Under the pieces are notes generated by a model, which saw nothing but the letters and a program-made list of their open reading frames with translations, searched no databases and was not told where the DNA came from. Both the position numbers and the translations under genes were made by a program. Source: Demequina gelatinilytica (GTDB lineage Bacteria; Actinomycetota; Actinomycetes; Actinomycetales; Demequinaceae). Taken from it: 64,000 bases of DNA. Shown here piece by piece: positions 45,457 to 53,697 of the stretch. Numbering within the stretch: position 1 is the first letter of the stretch; every line of letters begins with the position of its first letter. The DNA lies in assembly GCF_000971115.1 (NCBI RefSeq), contig NZ_BBLV01000004.1:1-64000 (forward strand), given 5' to 3'.

Positions 45457-46095
45457 ATGAACCGCACCGATTCCGCACCAGCGAGCACCGACGCGCCGCG
45501 TCGGTCGCGCCCGCACGGCAAGGACCCGGTGGGGCGCGACCGGATCCTCGAGGCGGCCGCCCGGCTCTTCGTCGAGCAGGGCTACGCCGCGACCACCACG
45601 CGGCAGATCTCCGCGGCGGTCGACATCAAGCAGCCGTCGCTGTATTACCACTTCCCCAACAAGGCCGCGATGCTCAACGAGCTGCTCATCGACACCGCGC
45701 GGCCCTCGACGGAGAAGGCGCGCGAGCTGCTCGCCGACACGGACTCGGATCCGCTCGCGCAGCTGCTCACGCTCATCCGGTTCGACGTGCACCTGCTCGC
45801 CTCCGGGCCGTCGAACATCGGAGCGCTCTACCTGCTTCCAGAGACCAGCGAGCCGCTGTTCGGCTCCTTCCAGGCGATGCGCCAGGAGCTGGTCGGCGCG
45901 TACGGCGCGCTGCTGCGGCGCGCGCTCGCAGCCGGCCAGGCCGCCGTGGACGACCCCGCCGAGACGGCCGCGCTGCTGTTCTCGCTCGTCGAGGGCGTGA
46001 TCCTCAGGCGAGCCGACGATCCCCGGCTCGACGCGGACGCCGTCGCGACCGGCATCGAGAAGGCCACGCTGCGCATCCTCGCCGCCGATCGCTGA
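45457..46095 (+). CDS. TetR regulator of the guanidine/urea cluster
   Basis: A 212-residue repressor with helix-turn-helix TTRQISAAVDIKQPSLYYHFPNKAAML (about residues 48-74). It is the only regulator inside the cluster and stands next to the best-centred copy of the shared palindrome, so it is the natural candidate to bind all four sites. Its inducer is unknown; guanidine, urea, allophanate or an upstream ureide are candidates. No N-terminal ambiguity: ATG at 45457, though the first 25 residues are a polar tail. Confidence 0.88.
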   Translation: MNRTDSAPASTDAPRRSRPHGKDPVGRDRILEAAARLFVEQGYAATTTRQISAAVDIKQPSLYYHFPNKAAMLNELLIDTARPSTEKARELLADTDSDPLAQLLTLIRFDVHLLASGPSNIGALYLLPETSEPLFGSFQAMRQELVGAYGALLRRALAAGQAAVDDPAETAALLFSLVEGVILRRADDPRLDADAVATGIEKATLRILAADR

Positions 46096-46102
46096 GCGGG
46101 TC

Positions 46103-46930
46103 TCAGTCGACCCGCACCGCCTCACCCCGCATCGCCGCGGCCCACGGCCACCAGTGCGGGTCGTGCCCGGGCCACACCTCGAGACCCTCGCGGCGCCACC
46201 GCGCGAGCGTCTCGACCGCCTCCTGCGCCGCCCGCTCCGCGCCGGGGACAGGCACCACGGAGCAGCGGCGCTGGGTCTCGAGGTTCTCGATGAGGTCGGC
46301 GGCGTCGCACGCGAGCACGATCGACCGGCCCGAGACCAGGTCCACCCGGAACGACTGGTGACCGGGCGTGTGGCCATGGGTGTCGAGCGCCGTGAGCCCG
46401 GGGGCGAGGACGGTCTCGCCATCGATCGCACGGAGGTCCTCCCCCGCGTCGAGCACGTCTGAGGGGAGCACCACATCGCGGATCCCCGCGCCGGAGGCGA
46501 GCCACTCGAGCTCACGCCTCTGCAGGATCACCGGCACCCCGTCCGGGACGTGCGCGATGCCTCCCGTGTGGTCGAGGTGCGCATGGCTGATCGCGCAGGC
46601 CGCCAGGTCCGACCACTCGAAGCCCGCTCCGGCGACCGCGTCGAGGAGCGGGTCCCCCAGGGGCACCACAGCCGTGTAGCTGTCGTAGTTGAACACCTCG
46701 CGACGACGCTCGGGATCGCGCACGACGGCGACGTTGAAGCCCGTGTCGAGCAGCACCCACCCGTCCGTGTACTCGACGGCCACCGCCGTCACCGGCTCGA
46801 GCAGATGCCTCAGGGGGTCGCCGCCGTCGATCGACATCGACTCGCGCATCGGCTCGTAGCCCACGACGAACGCGTGGAGGGCGAGCGGCTTCCCGCCCAG
46901 GGCGAGCGGCCCTTCGAATGTCGCCGCCAT
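46103..46930 (-). CDS. MBL-fold hydrolase, N-acyl homoserine lactonase-like
   Basis: A 275-residue metallo-beta-lactamase-fold enzyme. The zinc site SHAHLDHTGGI (HxHxDH) is near residue 113-120, followed by the HGHTPGHQSF motif and ACDAADLIENL. The organisation resembles AHL lactonases (AiiA/AttM group), which open lactone rings. Here it directly follows the carboxylase gene with one base between, so it more likely acts on a cyclic or ester-like nitrogen compound than in quorum quenching. No signal peptide. The assignment of substrate is inference only. Confidence 0.8.
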   Translation of the reverse strand: MAATFEGPLALGGKPLALHAFVVGYEPMRESMSIDGGDPLRHLLEPVTAVAVEYTDGWVLLDTGFNVAVVRDPERRREVFNYDSYTAVVPLGDPLLDAVAGAGFEWSDLAACAISHAHLDHTGGIAHVPDGVPVILQRRELEWLASGAGIRDVVLPSDVLDAGEDLRAIDGETVLAPGLTALDTHGHTPGHQSFRVDLVSGRSIVLACDAADLIENLETQRRCSVVPVPGAERAAQEAVETLARWRREGLEVWPGHDPHWWPWAAAMRGEAVRVD

Positions 46931-46931
46931 G

Positions 46932-49900
46932 TCAGACCCCAGTCCTGAGCGACACGATCGCGTCGCCCGGGGCGACGGTCGCGCCCGCCGGCGCGAGCAC
47001 CGCGTCGACGGTTCCGGAATGCGCCGCGATCACCTTGGTCTCCATCTTCATCGCCTCCACCACCGCGACCGTATGACCGGCCTCGATCCTCTGCCCCTCC
47101 TCGACCAGGACCTTCCAGACGTTGGCGGCGAAAGGAGCCTCGACGCCCACGCAGCCGTCGGCGAGCGCCGCGGGGGCCACGGGGTCCGCGGGCTCGATCG
47201 CGCGATCGAACTCGCCGCTCGCCTCCCATCGGTCGCGCTCCGCGGCGAACGCGGCACGCTGGCGCCCCCGGAACTCCGCGATGGACGCGGCGTTGTCGTC
47301 GAGGAAGCGCACGTGGTCGGCCAGGGAGAGCGTGCCGTCCTCGATCTCGGGGCGCCAGAGCCCGGCCGCGAAGTCGGCACGCAGCCGCAGGAGCTCCTCC
47401 GCGGAGACCTCGTACCAGGAGATCCGGTCGAACCAGTCGAGCAGCCACGGCCGTGAGCCGTCGACGGCGCGGTCCTCGCCGGCGAAGGACGCCCAGCGGT
47501 CCCAGACCTGCGTCGTGCGTCCCACGAACTGGTAGCCGCCCGGGCCCTCCATCCCGTAGATGCACAGGTAGGCGCCCCCGATGCCCACGGAATTCTCCGC
47601 CGTCCACGTGCGCGCCGGGTTGTACTTGGTGGTGACCAGCCGGTGGCGGGGATCGAGCGGCGTCGCGACGGGCGCGCCCAGATAGACGTCGCCGAGCCCG
47701 AGCACAAGGTACTCGGCGTCGAACAGGGTCGCGTAGACGTCCTCGACGCCGTCGAGCCCGTTGACCCGGCGGATGAACTCGATGTTCCACGGGTTCCACG
47801 GGGCGTCGTCGCGCACGCCCGCCTCGTAGCGCGCGATCGCCTCGCGCGTGGCCGGGTCGTCCCACGACAACGGAAGGCGCACACGCCGGCTCGGGACCAC
47901 CAGGTCGGACGCCTCCGCGGTGTCCGCCGCCAGGGCGACGATGCGCTCGAGCACCTCGGGCGTGATGCGCGACGGGTCGTCGAAGGTCACCTGGAGGGAG
48001 CGGATCCCCGGCGTGAGATCGCGGATCCCGGCCGGCGCATCGTCCCGCAGCCGGCCCTGCAGGACGTGCACGCGCGCACGGAGCAGCAGGTCGAGCTCCT
48101 GCGGGCCGAGCTCGACCAGCAGGCTGTCGTCGCTCTGGCGGCGGACCACCACGCCGTCGCGGTCGGCCAGCACCCCACGCGGGGCACCCGCCGGCTCGGG
48201 GATCGCGGGGGCGAGCCGCACGAAGCGGACCTGGTCGCCGGGCGCGAGCTGGCCGAGCTTCCAGCGCTCGGCCTTCGCCACGGTGACCGGGGTGACGAAG
48301 CCGCCGAGGCTCGGGCCGTCCGGGCCGAGCAGGACCGGGGTGTCGCCCGTGAAGTCCATCCCGCCCACGGAGTAGGGCGTGTCGTGGATATTCGACGGGT
48401 GCAGCCCCGCCTCGCCGCCGTCGGTGCGCGCCCACTCCGGCTTGGGCCCCACGAGCCGCACGCCGGTCCGGTCCGAGTTGAAGTGCACCGTGTAGCTCGC
48501 CTCGAGGATGTCCGCGACGTCCTCCTCGGTGAAGAAGTCGGGCGCGCTGTGCGGGCCGTCGAGGACGCCGATCTCCCACGCGGAGCCGATCACGGGTCGG
48601 GCGGGAGGCTCCGCGTCGTCTGCCTGGGCCGCGGACGCCGTGCCGATGGGGAGCTCGTCACCCGCGAGGAGCGCGCGACCCGCGTGACCTCCGAAGCGTC
48701 CCAGCGTGAAGGTGGCACGCGAGCCGAGGTGCTCGGGCACATCCACCCCGCCCGCGACGAGGACGTAGACGCGCAGCCCCGACGCGACGCGGCCGATCTC
48801 CAGCGTCGACCCGGCGGGCACCTCGACGCGCCGCCACTGCTCGACGGCGGCACCGTCGAGCGTGACCTGCGCGGGCGCCCCGGTCACGCACACCTGGGTC
48901 GCGGCGCCGAAGGTGAGCGCGGGCCCGGTGACCGTGCACTCGAGCCCGGCCGTCCCCGGAGCGTTGCCCAGCACGCGGTTGCCCAGCGCGAAGCTGCGGT
49001 CGTCCATCGGACCCGACGGCGGGACGCCGATGTGCCACAGACCCGTCCGGCCCGGCCCCTCCTGGACGGTGGTGAGGAAGCCGGGATGCTCGACTCGGAT
49101 CCCGCCGGGCTCGGGGACGATCTGCGAGCCGAGGCTTGCGGTCGTGTGCGCACCGCCTGCCACGACGTCGGAGGCCGCGATCGCGCGCAGCAGCGGAAGG
49201 TTGGTGTGGACGCCGTCGATTCGCGTGTGCGAGAGCGCGTCGGCGTGGCGGGCCCACGCCTCCTCGCGAGTCGCGCCGTCGGTGACGACCTTGGCGAGCA
49301 TCGGATCGAAGCGCATCCCCACCTCGGTGCCGGCCTGGATCCAGTGGTCGACGCGGACGTCGGCCGGCAGATGGACGGCGGTCACCGTGCCAGGGCTCGG
49401 GCGGAAGCCCGCGGCCGCGTCCTCGGCGTAGATGCGGCTCTCCACCGCCGCGCCCGTGACGGGGACCGCGCCGGACGCCGCGTAGGGAGCGAGGAACGCC
49501 GGGTCGCCGGCGGCAAGGCGCAGCATCCATCCCACCAGGTCGACGCCCGTGACCGCCTCCGTGACAGGGTGCTCGACCTGCAGCCGCGTGTTGATCTCCA
49601 AGAAGGACGCATCTCCCGTGACGGCGTCCACGACGAACTCGACCGTGCCGGCGCTGCGGTAGGCCGCGCTCGCGCCGAGCGCGCGCGCCGTCGTGTGCAG
49701 GCGGGCACGCAGCTCGGGTGCGAGGTCGAACGCGGGCGCCTCCTCCACCACCTTCTGATTGCGGCGCTGCAGCGTGCAGTCGCGATCACCGAGCGTCACC
49801 ACGAGCCCGTCGCCGTCGCCGAAGATCTGGACCTCGACGTGCCGCGCGTGCTCGATATAGCGCTCGGCGAAGACGCCGCCGCCCACGGTGGACGCGACAC

Positions 49901-50468
49901 GCGCCACGGAGGCGTAGGCCGCCTCGACCTCGTCGAGGGCACGCACCACGAGCATGCCCTTGCCGCCGCCGCCGGCCGCCGCCTTGACGATGACGGGCAG
50001 GCCGATGCGCGCGATCTCCTCGCGGGCGTGGTCCGCATCGCGCAGCTCCGCGGTCGCCTCCGAGGTCGGCACACCCGCGGCGATGGCCCTCTCGCGGGCC
50101 GCCTGCTTGTCGCCGAACAGCGCGATCTGGTCCGGGCGCGGCCCGACGAACACGAGCCCGGCCTCCTCGACCGCGCGGGCGAAGCCGGCATTCTCCGACA
50201 GGTAGCCGTAGCCGGGGTGGATCGCCCATGCGCCGCGGTCGCGCGCGATCGCGATCAGCTGCTCGATGTCGAGGTAGGGGTCGAGCTCGCCGCGGCGCTC
50301 GAGGCGGACCACCTCGTCGGCGGCCTCGATGTGGAGGCTGCCGCGGTCGTCGTCGGTGTACACGCCGATGGTGCGGCCACCCCACGCCTTGACTGAGCGG
50401 AAGATCCGGGTCGCGATCTCCGCACGGTTGGCCACCAGCACCGCGGGCGGGGTGTTCTGCGTCGTCAT
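46932..50468 (-). CDS. Biotin-dependent urea/guanidine carboxylase
   Basis: A 1178-residue multidomain carboxylase. Biotin carboxylase domain at residues 1-450 (VKAAAGGGGKGM ATP loop, LEINTRLQVEHPVTE), carboxyltransferase domain made of KipA-like (HPGFLTTVQEGPGRTG onward) and KipI-like parts, and a biotinyl domain ending in VEAMKMETK with biotin Lys1141. It lacks the fused allophanate hydrolase of yeast urea amidolyase; that enzyme is separate at 42042-43796. The substrate loop GGEAGLHPSNIHD is of the bacterial type; together with the UAAP pair this favours guanidine over urea as the physiological substrate, per published work on such enzymes. Promoter carries operator 4. Confidence 0.92.
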   Translation of the reverse strand: MTTQNTPPAVLVANRAEIATRIFRSVKAWGGRTIGVYTDDDRGSLHIEAADEVVRLERRGELDPYLDIEQLIAIARDRGAWAIHPGYGYLSENAGFARAVEEAGLVFVGPRPDQIALFGDKQAARERAIAAGVPTSEATAELRDADHAREEIARIGLPVIVKAAAGGGGKGMLVVRALDEVEAAYASVARVASTVGGGVFAERYIEHARHVEVQIFGDGDGLVVTLGDRDCTLQRRNQKVVEEAPAFDLAPELRARLHTTARALGASAAYRSAGTVEFVVDAVTGDASFLEINTRLQVEHPVTEAVTGVDLVGWMLRLAAGDPAFLAPYAASGAVPVTGAAVESRIYAEDAAAGFRPSPGTVTAVHLPADVRVDHWIQAGTEVGMRFDPMLAKVVTDGATREEAWARHADALSHTRIDGVHTNLPLLRAIAASDVVAGGAHTTASLGSQIVPEPGGIRVEHPGFLTTVQEGPGRTGLWHIGVPPSGPMDDRSFALGNRVLGNAPGTAGLECTVTGPALTFGAATQVCVTGAPAQVTLDGAAVEQWRRVEVPAGSTLEIGRVASGLRVYVLVAGGVDVPEHLGSRATFTLGRFGGHAGRALLAGDELPIGTASAAQADDAEPPARPVIGSAWEIGVLDGPHSAPDFFTEEDVADILEASYTVHFNSDRTGVRLVGPKPEWARTDGGEAGLHPSNIHDTPYSVGGMDFTGDTPVLLGPDGPSLGGFVTPVTVAKAERWKLGQLAPGDQVRFVRLAPAIPEPAGAPRGVLADRDGVVVRRQSDDSLLVELGPQELDLLLRARVHVLQGRLRDDAPAGIRDLTPGIRSLQVTFDDPSRITPEVLERIVALAADTAEASDLVVPSRRVRLPLSWDDPATREAIARYEAGVRDDAPWNPWNIEFIRRVNGLDGVEDVYATLFDAEYLVLGLGDVYLGAPVATPLDPRHRLVTTKYNPARTWTAENSVGIGGAYLCIYGMEGPGGYQFVGRTTQVWDRWASFAGEDRAVDGSRPWLLDWFDRISWYEVSAEELLRLRADFAAGLWRPEIEDGTLSLADHVRFLDDNAASIAEFRGRQRAAFAAERDRWEASGEFDRAIEPADPVAPAALADGCVGVEAPFAANVWKVLVEEGQRIEAGHTVAVVEAMKMETKVIAAHSGTVDAVLAPAGATVAPGDAIVSLRTGV

Positions 50469-50475
50469 GGCGCGA

Positions 50476-50493
50476 CTCTATCGAACGATAGGT
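50476..50493. promoter_or_regulatory. Cluster operator 4, before the carboxylase gene
   Basis: CTCTATCG-AA-CGATAGGT, 14 of 16 arm bases matching the shared palindrome, with a perfect inner CTATCG/CGATAG core, 8 bases before the ATG at 50468. Minus-strand context GTAACACCGCGTTTACC overlaps a likely -10. Confidence 0.75.
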
Positions 50494-50544
50494 AAACGCG
50501 GTGTTACATCTTCCCGGCAGCGTGCCCGCGCCCGGAGCAAGCAC

Positions 50545-50577
50545 AGGGCCCCGACACCGGAGGGGTGTCGGGGCCCT
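50545..50577. terminator. Terminator of adhE
   Basis: AGGGCCCCGACACC pairs perfectly with GGTGTCGGGGCCCT, 5-base loop, 47 bases after the adhE stop. Confidence 0.85.
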
Positions 50578-50623
50578 GAGGGAGGGTCTCACGGGGTCAC
50601 GGGGACCCCGGGAGCCAGCTTGG

Positions 50624-53341
50624 TCAGGCCTTCTTCGCAGCGGCCTTCTTGGCGGGGGCCTTCTTCGCGTCGGCGACGATGGCCTCGGCCTTGCGGTTCG
50701 CCTTCACCTCGTCCCAGGTGATGCCGTAGTACGCGGCCTCCATCATCACCTTCATGTCCTCGAGGATGGGCAGACGCGGGTTGGCCGGCGCGCACTGGTC
50801 GGCGTACGCGTTCATCGCCAGCGTGTCGAGCGAGGCCATGAACTCCGCCTCGTCCACACCGAGCTCCTTGAAGGAACGCTCGACGCCGCACGCGGTGCGC
50901 AGGTCCTCGACGGCCTTCGCGTAGGACTCGACGCCCTCCTCGGGGGTCGAGGCCGGGAGACCGAGGTGCTTCGCGATCTCCTGGTAGCGCTCCGGCGCGA
51001 CGTAGGACTCCGCCTTGGGCCACGAGGCCGGCTTGGTCGGGACCTTGCCGTTGTAGCGGATCACGTGGGGCAGGTACACCGAGTTGGTGCGGCCGTGCGC
51101 GATGTGGAAGGTCGAGCCGGTCACGTGCGACATGGCGTGCACCAGGCCGAGGAACGCGTTGGCGAAGGCCATACCGGCGATCGTCGCGGCGTTGTGCATC
51201 TTCTCGCGGGCCTTGACCGCCTGGCCGCCCTCCTGCACCGACTGGGGCAGGTACTCGAAGACCATCTTGATGGCCTGGAGGCACAGGCCGTCGGTGTAGT
51301 CGTTCGCGTAGACCGAGACGAAGGCCTCGGTGGCGTGGGTCAGGGCGTCGAGACCGGAGTCCGCGGCGACGCGCGACGGGAGGTTCGCGGTGAGGACCGG
51401 GTCCACGATCGCGACGGTCGGCGTGAGCGCGTAGTCGGCGAGCGGGTACTTGCGGCCGCTCTCCGGGTCGGAGATCACGGCGAACGGGGTCACCTCGGAG
51501 CCGGTGCCCGACGTGGTCGGGATGCAGACCAGCTTGGCGAGCTCGCCCAGCTTCGGGAACTGGAAGGCGCGCTTGCGGACGTCGAAGAACTTCTCCTTCA
51601 GGTCGGCGAAGTCGATGTCCGGGTGCTCGTACAGCAGCCACATGACCTTCGCCGCGTCCATCGGCGAGCCGCCGCCGACCGCGATGATCGTGTCGGGCTT
51701 GAAGGCGCGGAGGGTCTCGGCGCCCTTGCGGACGGTCGCGACGCTCGGCTCGGGCTCGACGTTGTCGATGATCTGCACGGAGACGGGGTTCTCGCGACGG
51801 TTGAGGACGTCGAGGACCTTGTCGACGATGCCGATGCGGGTCATGGTGGCGTCGGTCACGATGGTGACGCGGTTCACGCCGTTCATGTCGTGCAGGTACT
51901 GGATCGCGTTGGGCTCGAAGTAGGTCTTGGCCGGAACCTTGAACCACTGCATGTTGTTGTTCCTCCGGCCGATGCGCTTCACGTTGATGAGGTTGACCGC
52001 GGTGACGTTGTTCGAGACCGAGTTGTGGCCGTAGGAGCCGCAGCCCAGGGTCAGCGACGGCATGAACGCGTTGTAGATGTCGCCGATGCCGCCGTGGCTC
52101 GAGGGCGAGTTCACGATGATGCGGATGGCCTTGCAGCGCTTGCCGAAGTCCTTGATCAGCGCGTCGTCGGTCGCGTGGATCGCGGCCGAGTGGCCCAGGC
52201 CGTGGAACTCGACCATGCGCTCGGCGTAGTCGAGGCCCTGCTCGGTGGACTCCGCCTTGAGGACGGCGAGGACCGGGCACAGCTTCTCGCGGGTCAGGGG
52301 CTCGCTCTCGCCGACGGTCGAGACCTCGGCGAGGATGATCGAGGTCTCCTCCGGGACGGAGAAGCCGGCCTGCTCGGCGATCCACTGCGGCGACTTGCCC
52401 ACCACGTTCGGGTTGAGCTTCGCGCCGGCGCAGTTCTGGCCGTCGGCGGTGACGCCGAAGATGAACTCCTCGAGCATCTTCTTCTCAGCCGGGGTGACCT
52501 TGTAGGCGTGGAGGCGGTCGAACAGCTCGAGAGCCTTGTCGTAGATCTCGGCGTCGAGGATGACGGCCTGCTCCGAGGCGCACACCATGCCGTTGTCGAA
52601 GGCCTTGGAGATCACGAGGTCGTTGATCGAGCGCTCGAGCACGGCCGACTTGTGCACGTAGGCGGGGACGTTGCCCGCGCCGACGCCGAGGGCCGGCTTG
52701 CCGCACGAGTACGCGGCCTTGACCATCGCGTTGCCGCCGGTCGCGAGGATCAGCGCGACGCCGTCGTGGTTCATGAGGAGGTTGGTCGCCTCGAGCGACG
52801 GGGTCTCGACCCACTGGATGCAGTGCTCGGGGGCGCCGGCCTTGATCGCGGCGTCGCGCACGATCTTGGCGGCGGCGACGGACGACTGCTGCGCGCTCGG
52901 GTGGAACGCGAAGATGATCGGGTTGCGGGTCTTGAGCGCGATGAGCGACTTGAAGATCGCGGTCGAGGTGGGGTTGGTGACCGGGGTCACGCCGGCGACG
53001 ACGCCGACGGGCTCCGCGATCTCGGTGATGCCCTTGATCGGGTCCTCGTTGATGATGCCGACGGTCTTCATCGGGCCCATCGAGTGGGTCACGTGCTCGC
53101 ACGCGAAGATGTTCTTGACGGCCTTGTCCTCGAACACGCCGCGGCCGGTCTCCTGGACCGCGAGGACGGCGAGCTCGCCGTGCTGGTTGAGGGCGGCCAC
53201 AGAGGCCTTCTTGACGAGGAGGTTGACGTCGTCCTGCGTGAACACGCTGTACGCGTCGAGCGCCTCCTGGGCGTTGGCGACGAGCTTGTCGATGGCGGTC
53301 GCGACGTCGGTGGTCGCGCTCTCCGGGACAGTGGTAGTCAT
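50624..53341 (-). CDS. adhE: Bifunctional acetaldehyde-CoA/alcohol dehydrogenase AdhE
   Basis: A 905-residue fermentative enzyme that reduces acetyl-CoA to acetaldehyde and then ethanol with NADH, and forms spirosomes. The N-terminal aldehyde dehydrogenase half has catalytic Cys254 (DNGMVCASEQ); the C-terminal iron alcohol dehydrogenase half has VGGGSPMDAAK, TTSGTGSEVT and the iron-binding histidines in GLVHAMSHVTGSTFHIAHG. Unusually the protein ends in a lysine/alanine tail (KKAPAKKAAAKKA). The ATG at 53341 gives the family N terminus. Monocistronic; a CsoR/CstR-type palindrome lies 135 bases upstream and could belong to it or to the divergent transporter. Confidence 0.96.
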   Translation of the reverse strand: MTTTVPESATTDVATAIDKLVANAQEALDAYSVFTQDDVNLLVKKASVAALNQHGELAVLAVQETGRGVFEDKAVKNIFACEHVTHSMGPMKTVGIINEDPIKGITEIAEPVGVVAGVTPVTNPTSTAIFKSLIALKTRNPIIFAFHPSAQQSSVAAAKIVRDAAIKAGAPEHCIQWVETPSLEATNLLMNHDGVALILATGGNAMVKAAYSCGKPALGVGAGNVPAYVHKSAVLERSINDLVISKAFDNGMVCASEQAVILDAEIYDKALELFDRLHAYKVTPAEKKMLEEFIFGVTADGQNCAGAKLNPNVVGKSPQWIAEQAGFSVPEETSIILAEVSTVGESEPLTREKLCPVLAVLKAESTEQGLDYAERMVEFHGLGHSAAIHATDDALIKDFGKRCKAIRIIVNSPSSHGGIGDIYNAFMPSLTLGCGSYGHNSVSNNVTAVNLINVKRIGRRNNNMQWFKVPAKTYFEPNAIQYLHDMNGVNRVTIVTDATMTRIGIVDKVLDVLNRRENPVSVQIIDNVEPEPSVATVRKGAETLRAFKPDTIIAVGGGSPMDAAKVMWLLYEHPDIDFADLKEKFFDVRKRAFQFPKLGELAKLVCIPTTSGTGSEVTPFAVISDPESGRKYPLADYALTPTVAIVDPVLTANLPSRVAADSGLDALTHATEAFVSVYANDYTDGLCLQAIKMVFEYLPQSVQEGGQAVKAREKMHNAATIAGMAFANAFLGLVHAMSHVTGSTFHIAHGRTNSVYLPHVIRYNGKVPTKPASWPKAESYVAPERYQEIAKHLGLPASTPEEGVESYAKAVEDLRTACGVERSFKELGVDEAEFMASLDTLAMNAYADQCAPANPRLPILEDMKVMMEAAYYGITWDEVKANRKAEAIVADAKKAPAKKAAAKKA

Positions 53342-53474
53342 CTTTGTCTGGCTCCTAGTGACGGGTGCCGGCCCCCTCCGGGCCTCGATCCCCATGACCC
53401 TCACGGTAGGCGCGGACCGGCGGCATCTCGCGGGGCAGAGGTCCCGGGGACCATAGGCCCAATACCAGGCGTTT

Positions 53475-53492
53475 TATACCCTGCGGGGTATA
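53475..53492. promoter_or_regulatory. CsoR/CstR-type palindrome in the adhE-TDT gap
   Basis: TATACCC-TGC-GGGGTATA, nearly symmetric, close to the Bacillus CsoR operator form TACCCTACGGGGGTA. It is 135 bases from adhE and 206 from the transporter gene. Confidence 0.6.
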
Positions 53493-53658
53493 GTTGCCAG
53501 GGGTTTTCGGGCGCATTCGCGGGGACGATGCGGCGCGGCGGGGCGCTTGGAACGGCCCCATCCCCCGCCTTGACGAGCGTCCCGAGGCATGCGCGCGGCG
53601 CGGGCCCGGGACCATGGGCCCCGTCCGCGACCCCCGCGGTCGATGCCAGACTGAGGAC

Positions 53659-53674
53659 ATACGCCATGGGGTAT
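53659..53674. promoter_or_regulatory. CsoR/CstR-type palindrome before the TDT transporter
   Basis: ATACGCC-AT-GGGGTAT, matching the thioredoxin site except one base in the left arm, 24 bases before the transporter ATG. Confidence 0.55.
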
Positions 53675-53697
53675 CCCCGACCGCCGAGGAGGCAGCC

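Larger units (their letters stand above)
53342..53697. other. Divergent control region between adhE and the TDT transporter
   Basis: This 356-base gap holds no gene I can support. It contains two CsoR/CstR-type palindromes (53475-53492 and 53659-53674), a short GC-rich hairpin (GCCCGGGACCATGGGC region around 53610-53626), and GGAGG at the right edge as ribosome binding site of the transporter gene. Confidence 0.6.

Noticed and set aside
46103-46930. Quorum-quenching function
   Set aside because: Only the fold supports it; no luxI/luxR genes are near and the operon context is nitrogen catabolism.
47643-50396. A 917-codon open frame opposite the carboxylase gene
   Set aside because: Arginine/glycine-rich shadow; the minus strand has complete carboxylase domains.
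41950-50520. Guanidine riboswitch (ykkC classes) before the cluster operons
   Set aside because: I looked for the guanidine-I and guanidine-III core sequences in the leaders at 41950-42041, 45334-45456 and 50469-50544 and saw none; the leaders are short and filled by palindromes.
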